In this document: positions 58,897 through 64,000 of the stretch, in pieces
Layout: the number at the start of each line of letters is the position of its first letter
Position numbering within the stretch: the first letter of the stretch is position 1
From: Limnanthes douglasii subsp. nivea
Lineage: Eukaryota > Streptophyta > Magnoliopsida > Brassicales > Limnanthaceae
Assembly: GCA_036936605.1 (NCBI GenBank)
Contig: JAUPFV010000002.1
Coordinates: 214,884,029-214,948,028, forward strand
Length of the DNA: 64,000 nt
Reading direction: 5' to 3'
The notes under the pieces: generated by a model
The model's database searches: none
Told to the model about the DNA's origin: nothing
Seen by the model: only the letters and a program-made list of their open reading frames with translations
Position numbers and translations under genes: made by a program

Positions 58897-59813
58897 TGAA
58901 GCTATTTCCTCCATAAGATTTATTATTTCCTCCATCTCAAATTTTGAAAAAATACTCAACATTTGCTTTTACTTTTTTGTCCTCAATTTATTTTCTAATT
59001 TATATTTTGTTGCCACTATTCACTATCCAACCTTTATTCTAACAAATATTATTTAACTTCTAAAATTAAACCCTAAAAACAAACAAAACTCAAATTTCTT
59101 AAAAATTAATCATGAAAAAAGAAGACACTCAAACCAAAGATTCAAACATCTTAACATCATCAAATCAACCAACAAGATAATTTAATCTTGGAAAAATGGC
59201 AACAAACAAAAATAGAGTAGGAAATAAAAAAAAACAAGTTAAAGTTTTTTTAAAAACAAATAAACAAATCAAAAACAGATTTTTAAGCTTTATAAAATTA
59301 ATTTGATACAAAAAAATAAGAAATTTATTCATGGAACTCAATATGCAGGAAAAAAAATTAAAAAACAAATCATAGCAAGAGAGTTCGGGGAACTGCAATT
59401 TTTCTGCATATCGAGTTTGTGGAACTCGCTATTCATAGTACAATCAACTTCCTGAAACTCTTGCCAACCGATAGTTTAAAAAATATTTAAGAGAGATTTT
59501 TACCTTTGATAAATTGCTTCAATCAAAAGTGGTGGCTAGATTTTTTTTTAGATTAAAAGAGTTGATGACGGTGTGTATTTATATTGGATTAAAGTTTATG
59601 GGTGGAAGTAAATATGATGAGTAGAAGGTTGTCGTAAAACAATTAAAGTAGATTTGGTGTTTGGATGATTGTTTGAGAAGAAGATAAATATGAGTGTTTG
59701 AAGTAAATTAAAAGAAGGGTAAATTAATAATTTTCTTTATGGAGGAAATAAAGAAGTGGAGTATATTTTGAAATATGGGGGAAATAAAAAATATTATGGA
59801 GGAAATAGCTTCA
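58897..59813. mobile_element. Inverted-repeat (MITE-like) element, copy 1
   Basis: 917 bp. Left end TGAAGCTATTTCCTCCATAA and right end its reverse complement, with similarity extending about 45 bp. No target duplication is clear. The interior includes a small inverted repeat ('ggaactcaatatgcagg' near 59334 against 'ctgcatatcgagttt' near 59404). No gene. Superfamily not determined. Confidence 0.7.
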
Positions 59814-59941
59814 ACCAATGACTTTCTCTATCATTATATGTTTCACTTTTTATAAAAAATTATAAATTGGGTGTATATAGATAATATATATTTTTAATAT
59901 ATTATTGGATACTATTTATGTTGAATGGATTGTTAGATGGG

Positions 59942-61046
59942 TGAAGCTATTTCTTCCATAAGATTTTATTTCTTCTATAAGATTTTATTATTTCGTGTCT
60001 CAAATTTCTAAAAAAAAATACTCAAACATTTGTTTTTACTTTTTACCCTTAATTTACTTTCTAAAAGAAGCACATCATTAAGTCAAATTACACCCACATC
60101 ATTTGACTTCTAAAATTAAACCTTAAAAACTAGAAAAACTCAAATTTTTTTCTTAAAAATAATTCATAAAAAATGACCAAAACCAAAAATTCAACACCTC
60201 ATAACAGCACCAATCAGAAACGAAATCAGAGAATCAGGAATAAAAAAGTAAAAGTTTTTTTTACTAAACAAATCAAAAACAGATGTCTAAAGTTTTATAA
60301 AAGTAATTCATACTAAAAAACCAGAAATATGTTCGTGGAACTCAATATACAGGAAAAAAAGCTTAAAAAAGAAATTATAGCAAGAGAATTCCGGGAACTG
60401 TAATTTTTTCGGCATATCGAGTTTGTGGAACTCGCTATGCAGAGTACAGTCGACTTCCTAAAACTCTTTACAACCGATAGATTAAAAAAGGATTTATGAG
60501 ATATCTTTACCTTTGATAGATTTCTTCAATCGAAAATGGTGGCTATGTTTTTTTTTCTGGGTTGAAAGAGTTGATCGCTGTGTATTTATATTGATAGGAT
60601 TAGAGTTTATGGAACTCGCTATGCAGAGTACAGTTGAATTACTAAAACTCTTTACAACCGATAGATTAAAAAAGGATTTATGAGGATAGATTAAAAAAGG
60701 ATTTATGAGATATCTTTACTTTTGATAGATTTCTTCAATCGAAAATGGTGGCTATGCTTTTTTTTTCTGGGTTGAAAGAGTTCTTCAATCGAAAATGGTG
60801 GCTATGTTTTTTTGGGTTGAAAGAGTTGATCGCTGTGTATTTATATTGATAGGATTAGAGTTTATGGGTGGAAGTAAATATAAGGGGTCTAAGGTTTCTA
60901 AAAAAAGTAGATATGGTCTTTGGGTGGTTGCTGGAGAATAAGGTAAATATGAGACTTTGGAGTAAAATTTAAAAGGAGTAAATTAATAATTTCCTTTATG
61001 GAAGAAATAACAAAGAAATAAAAAATCTTATGGGGAAATAGCTTCA
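59942..61046. mobile_element. Inverted-repeat (MITE-like) element, copy 2
   Basis: 1,105 bp. Left end TGAAGCTATTTCTTCCATAA, right end TTATGGGGAAATAGCTTCA. Same interior as copy 1, including 'ggaactcaatatacagg' and 'ggcatatcgagttt'. The block 'ttcttcaatcgaaaatggtg' is present three times (about 60520, 60730, 60780). Confidence 0.7.
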
Positions 61047-61413
61047 TCCTTGTTAAATTCTTGTTTATCATATAATATTTTTATCAATTTTTTTTTCTTT
61101 CTTGTTTAATATAATATGTGTAATTTTTTTTACTTATTTATAATAATATACATTTATATTAGATAATATTTATGTTGATTGTTTTCTTTACTCGAATCTT
61201 AAATCCTTGTTTATCTTATATATCGTATTTTTTCTTGTTTAGAATAATATATAATATATATCTTTGATTGAATATGAGTTATTTCTTTAATTTTCAGATT
61301 CTTATTCATCATATATATTTTTTAGATTTTTTATTATTTTTTCTTGTTTGAGATAATATTTTTTTTATTGGATAATTTTTTTAATCGTATGTCAAATTAT
61401 TGCTTATTATATA
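61047..61413. other. AT-rich spacer
   Basis: Loosely repeated 'tttcttgtttaatataatat' and 'cttgtttatcatatata' words. No gene. Confidence 0.5.
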
Positions 61414-61823
61414 TGGTGAGGATAATTATCACCTGAGGGTAGGCTTGTAATTTGTTTGGTATTTTTATAGCAGTATGTGGGTGTTTAATATTTAGAGTAG
61501 AGAGTAGAGAGATAATTAAACTGGCTGGTTGCAGTTAATTCTCATTACCCACACTTAATGCAAGTGGTTGGGTATTTATACCCTTAAATTTGGGCCCTTA
61601 TGGGCTTTCGGGTCATGTTTGGTGGACCCGGGGTCATGTTTAAAGACCCATGAGCTCTAAGTAGGAGAGCAAGTAGCTTAGTCAAGAAGTGTTTAGGTTT
61701 TTTAGTACTTTTGTCATAGTTCGAACAGTCCCATAAAGCTTTTATTCGAAGTGATCTGTCCGGTCCGGAGGCCTTGGAACGATCTGCCCCTGTCCGGGGA
61801 GCAGGCAGAATTCAGACTCATCA
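61414..61823 (-). repeat. 3' LTR of the Tat-type element at the right edge
   Basis: 410 bp, TGGTGAGG to GACTCATCA. It matches the solo LTR at 6047-6425 and is longer mainly by segments in its GC-richer right half ('tccggtccggaggcc', 'gcccctgtccgggga'). Confidence 0.82.
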
Positions 61824-61838
61824 GGAGCCCCCTTTTTA
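61824..61838 (-). other. Polypurine tract
   Basis: On the minus strand AAAAAGGGGGCTCC, abutting the LTR. It primes plus-strand DNA synthesis and fixes the orientation of the element. Confidence 0.7.
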
Positions 61839-62266
61839 GGTGTTTGATCAAATACTCTTGTCAAAAACCTGAAAAACAGTCCGACATTAGGGGTAGTTTT
61901 AATATGGACAGGTCTGTTTGCCTTATGGTTTCATCCGGACCGATAAAGCTTCATGAATTCAAACGGTTTTCTGCCAGAGTTCGTGGGACACGTGTCGCTC
62001 TCTGATTGGTTGCTTCAGCCGTTTTTTCACCTTGAATTTCGAACCCACCTTCTTCGAAAAGCAACCTTTTAATTAAAGGTGGTGACATCAGCGCCGTCTT
62101 TAATCATTACCAATCTTTTCGAATTCTCCTAGGAATCAACTTCCTTTTTCAGATTTACTATAAATTCAAACATACTTTCTACTGTTTTACCATCTCTCTC
62201 ATATTTACTCTGCACAATTTCTCAAAGCTTTCTCACTCTAAAGCAAAAAACTTGCCCAGATAGTTT

Positions 62267-64000
62267 ATGTTTACAGCGAGGAACGCTCTGATCAAAGGTG
62301 GGTGGCTCAACCTTTCTGAACTAGAGAAGGCACAAAATGTCGAAAAGGAAAGACGAATTGCGGCAGGGTTACCCGCTTCGCCTGTTGACAAACCAATTTC
62401 TTCAGCCTTAGAGTCAGATCAAGGTTCTTCTTCCTCAAAAGGCATCAAGCCGAGAAAGCTATTCCAAACTAACCTCTCCCCCATTATCTCTGGTTCCTCG
62501 GTTCAGGAATCGGAACCCGTTGTCGAGCCAGGAGTAACTGTCACCAGTTTTAAGAAACCCTCCCCCTTCATAGCTATGGGGTCAGATACGGAGCATTCCC
62601 CTCAAAAGCTGGTTGACCGGAGAAGAGGCTGGTTAGTCAAAGGCCAAGCTTCCAAGAACACCCCCTCAAAATCAGGTGCTAAAGTCAGTAGCACAGGGTC
62701 AGAAGTGCCCATCAAAGTTCCCAAGGACAGACTGCCCGGTCCGGAGGGCACTAGTCCAAGTCTTCGAAGAGAAGCATTTGTACTAGAGCCCCAATCGGAG
62801 GCCAGAAACCAAGGGGACTCTGAAGCCCATCAGTCCGGAGTCCAGACTGAGTCAGAGCTGAACCCTCCCTCTACTATTGCTACCGAAAACCCTTCATCAA
62901 TCATGGAGTCAGAGCTGTTGTCAAAAAAGACAAAGGCAAAGAGAAGCTGTGCTTGAGGCATCCGGATCTGCCGGAGAGTCTCGAAGGAAGGGTAGGGCCT
63001 TGTTTTCACAAGGTCAATGTCAAGTACCTCCTTGCCCTGCAGAAAATTAACTACGCATTCATCCACACAGCTGAGCTGGGCCGGATGCGTACAAAGTGGG
63101 GAATACCGGAGAATGTGAAGATCAGGATCCCCATACACCCAGAGACTCCCATGGACTGCAAACTGAGCGAAGTTGTCATCTTTACAAAGCTGTTTAATTG
63201 GGGACTTAGATTCCCCCTGGATCCAGAAATCGTCAGATATTTCCATCTGATAAGGCTCTGCCCGAGCCAGCTGAGCCCCAATGCCTGGTACACCCTCATG
63301 GCCAACATCATGGCATCAAGGCTCTCCGGGATTCCTCTACCAATGGAGGAGTTTGCTGCTGTGGCTAGCCTCTGCATAAACCACCACATCCCCTTCTACC
63401 ATTTCAACATGGGGGAAAAGTTCAAGGCTGTGGACGACTTGCTGGAGTCGGAGAGGAATTGGAAGACCCAGTTCCTGTTCGTAAGTGGTGCATGGGAGAA
63501 CGGGCAGAAAATTAAGTCTGGAGTCAACCCAAGCCTTCTCACCAGCAGATGGAGGAGCGATCGTAAGTCTTCTGCTTTACACTTTTATCTTTTTTTTTTA
63601 AGGTTAGTTTAAATTAATTTGTTTCATTTTTGCCTTGGCAGTACTGCCCAAGGACTTCAGTGACCACCTGAAAACCGGGCAGGCCACTTGCCTCAAGATC
63701 AATACTTGGGCTGCTGAGAGGTGGGGGAACCGGTTCCATGCTGCTTTTACCGGAGGCAACTTGGCAAAGTCTTACTTGTGGAACACCACGGGTCGGAGAG
63801 ACTTGACTTGGGAGGAGCTCACCACTCAGCCTCCTCCGGATGTTGTGCTTAAGAGGACCCACGAACTAGATGGGTCACTCTACTTGCCAGGCCGGGCCAA
63901 ATTCCCGAGCAAGATGAAAGGCAAGAAGAAAGGCAAGAAAGTGGTTGGTGAAGCTAACCCTGGAGAAGTGGAGGAGGATGCTCCTATAAATCCGGAGGGG
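62267..64000 (+). CDS. Antisense ORF of the Tat-type element (Transposase_28 family), partial, with intron and one frameshift
   Basis: Exon 1 62267-63562, intron 63563-63641 (GTAAGT...TTGGCAG), exon 2 from 63642 to the edge. The first 220-230 codons are a Ser/Pro-rich, low-complexity N-terminus. The reading frame then changes by one base between 62824 and 62956, probably at the A run near 62922-62928, and continues as KDKGKEKLCLRHPDLPESLE. The conserved core is FNWGLRFPLDPEIVRYFHL, then LCPSQLSPNAWYTLMANIMA, then NMGEKFKAVDDLLE. Exon 2 holds TWAAERWGNRFHAAFTGGNL and a Lys-rich stretch (KMKGKKKGKKVVGE). This core is the 'putative gypsy type transposon' family of unknown function. Homologous remnant with an intron at the same place: 15833-17583. 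If the frameshift is real the product is broken. Confidence 0.72.

Larger units (their letters stand above)
58775..61046 (+). repeat. Tandem duplication (1,045-bp offset) of flank plus inverted-repeat element
   Basis: The 122-bp flank starting 'gactttctctatcattatat' at 58775 recurs at 59820 with no length change, and each copy runs into an inverted-repeat element (58897 and 59942). The offset is 1,045 bp at both points. The second copy is longer because of internal duplications near 60510-60880. Confidence 0.85.
61414..64000 (-). mobile_element. 3' end of a minus-strand Tat-type retrotransposon, open at the right edge
   Basis: The LTR at 61414-61823 is followed rightward by 'ggagccccctttttagg'. 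On the minus strand this is AAAAAGGGGGCTCC directly before the LTR start TGATGAGT, the arrangement of a polypurine tract and 3' LTR. No primer site occurs at this side. The plus-strand ORF from 62267 is therefore antisense to the element, as in the decayed relative at 14.8-19.7 kb. pol, gag and the 5' LTR would lie to the right, outside the window. Confidence 0.8.

Noticed and set aside
61414..61823. Interpretation as a 5' LTR of a plus-strand element with a sense ORF
   Set aside because: No primer site follows it, while a polypurine tract on the other strand abuts it. The related element at 14.8-19.7 kb has the same ORF antisense to gag.
1..64000. tRNA, rRNA and CRISPR arrays
   Set aside because: No cloverleaf-like or rRNA-like sequence was noticed by eye, and the regular repeats present are transposon or satellite repeats without spacers. 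A dedicated tRNA or Rfam scan was not possible.

Overview
The window is nuclear DNA of a flowering plant, probably a eudicot. It is AT-rich, its genes have introns, and most of it is transposable elements of plant lineages. Only three host genes are evident. At the left edge, on the minus strand, is the 5' part of an N2227-family (carnosine N-methyltransferase-like) gene with seven visible exons (620-4556). On the plus strand is a five-knuckle CCHC protein with two GRF-type zinc fingers (36651-39231), and further right a 3-ketoacyl-CoA synthase of the KCS11 type (55165-57636). The species cannot be named from the sequence.

Left block (about 5.3-22.5 kb): six diverged, head-to-tail copies of a 2.5-2.8 kb AT-rich unit without a recognisable gene. 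The array was later invaded by a 379-bp solo LTR (6047-6425) and by a 4.9-kb LTR retrotransposon of Tat type (14774-19713). The two LTRs of that element have the same length once an hAT-like insertion is removed. It has lost pol. It retains a broken gag on the minus strand and, on the plus strand, a broken antisense ORF of the 'putative gypsy type transposon' (Transposase_28) family.

Central block (23842-36388): the most striking object is a 12.5-kb Mutator-like element with imperfect terminal inverted repeats and a perfect 9-bp target duplication, TTTAAAAAT. It carries a MuDR-type transposase (711 aa, apparently intact) reading inward from the left end. An Ulp1/C48 protease gene (11 coding exons, all phase 0, one in-frame TGA) reads inward from the right end, and a small very acidic gene with its own TATA box lies between them. 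Both inward genes have a TATA box inside the terminal repeat and an apparent 5' UTR intron just before the ATG, so the layout mirrors mudrA/mudrB of MuDR. The noncoding DNA of the element is filled with variants of a few short words, including a tandem array of about 277-bp units, and it contains a duplicated fragment of the transposase gene.

Right block (39-64 kb): a decayed LINE (about 40.0-44.95 kb); a decayed plus-strand Ty3/gypsy element with a tRNA-Met primer site (about 45.3-49.3 kb) that meets, tail to tail, a decayed minus-strand Tat-type element (49.34-53.4 kb or beyond); a second hAT-like element built of AACCG repeats (53734-54505); the KCS gene; a 1,045-bp tandem duplication carrying two copies of an inverted-repeat element (58775-61046); and the 3' end of another Tat-type retrotransposon in minus orientation (61414 to the edge), with its 3' LTR, polypurine tract and a fairly intact antisense ORF with an intron. 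The solo LTR at 6 kb belongs to this last family. No rRNA, tRNA or CRISPR was seen.
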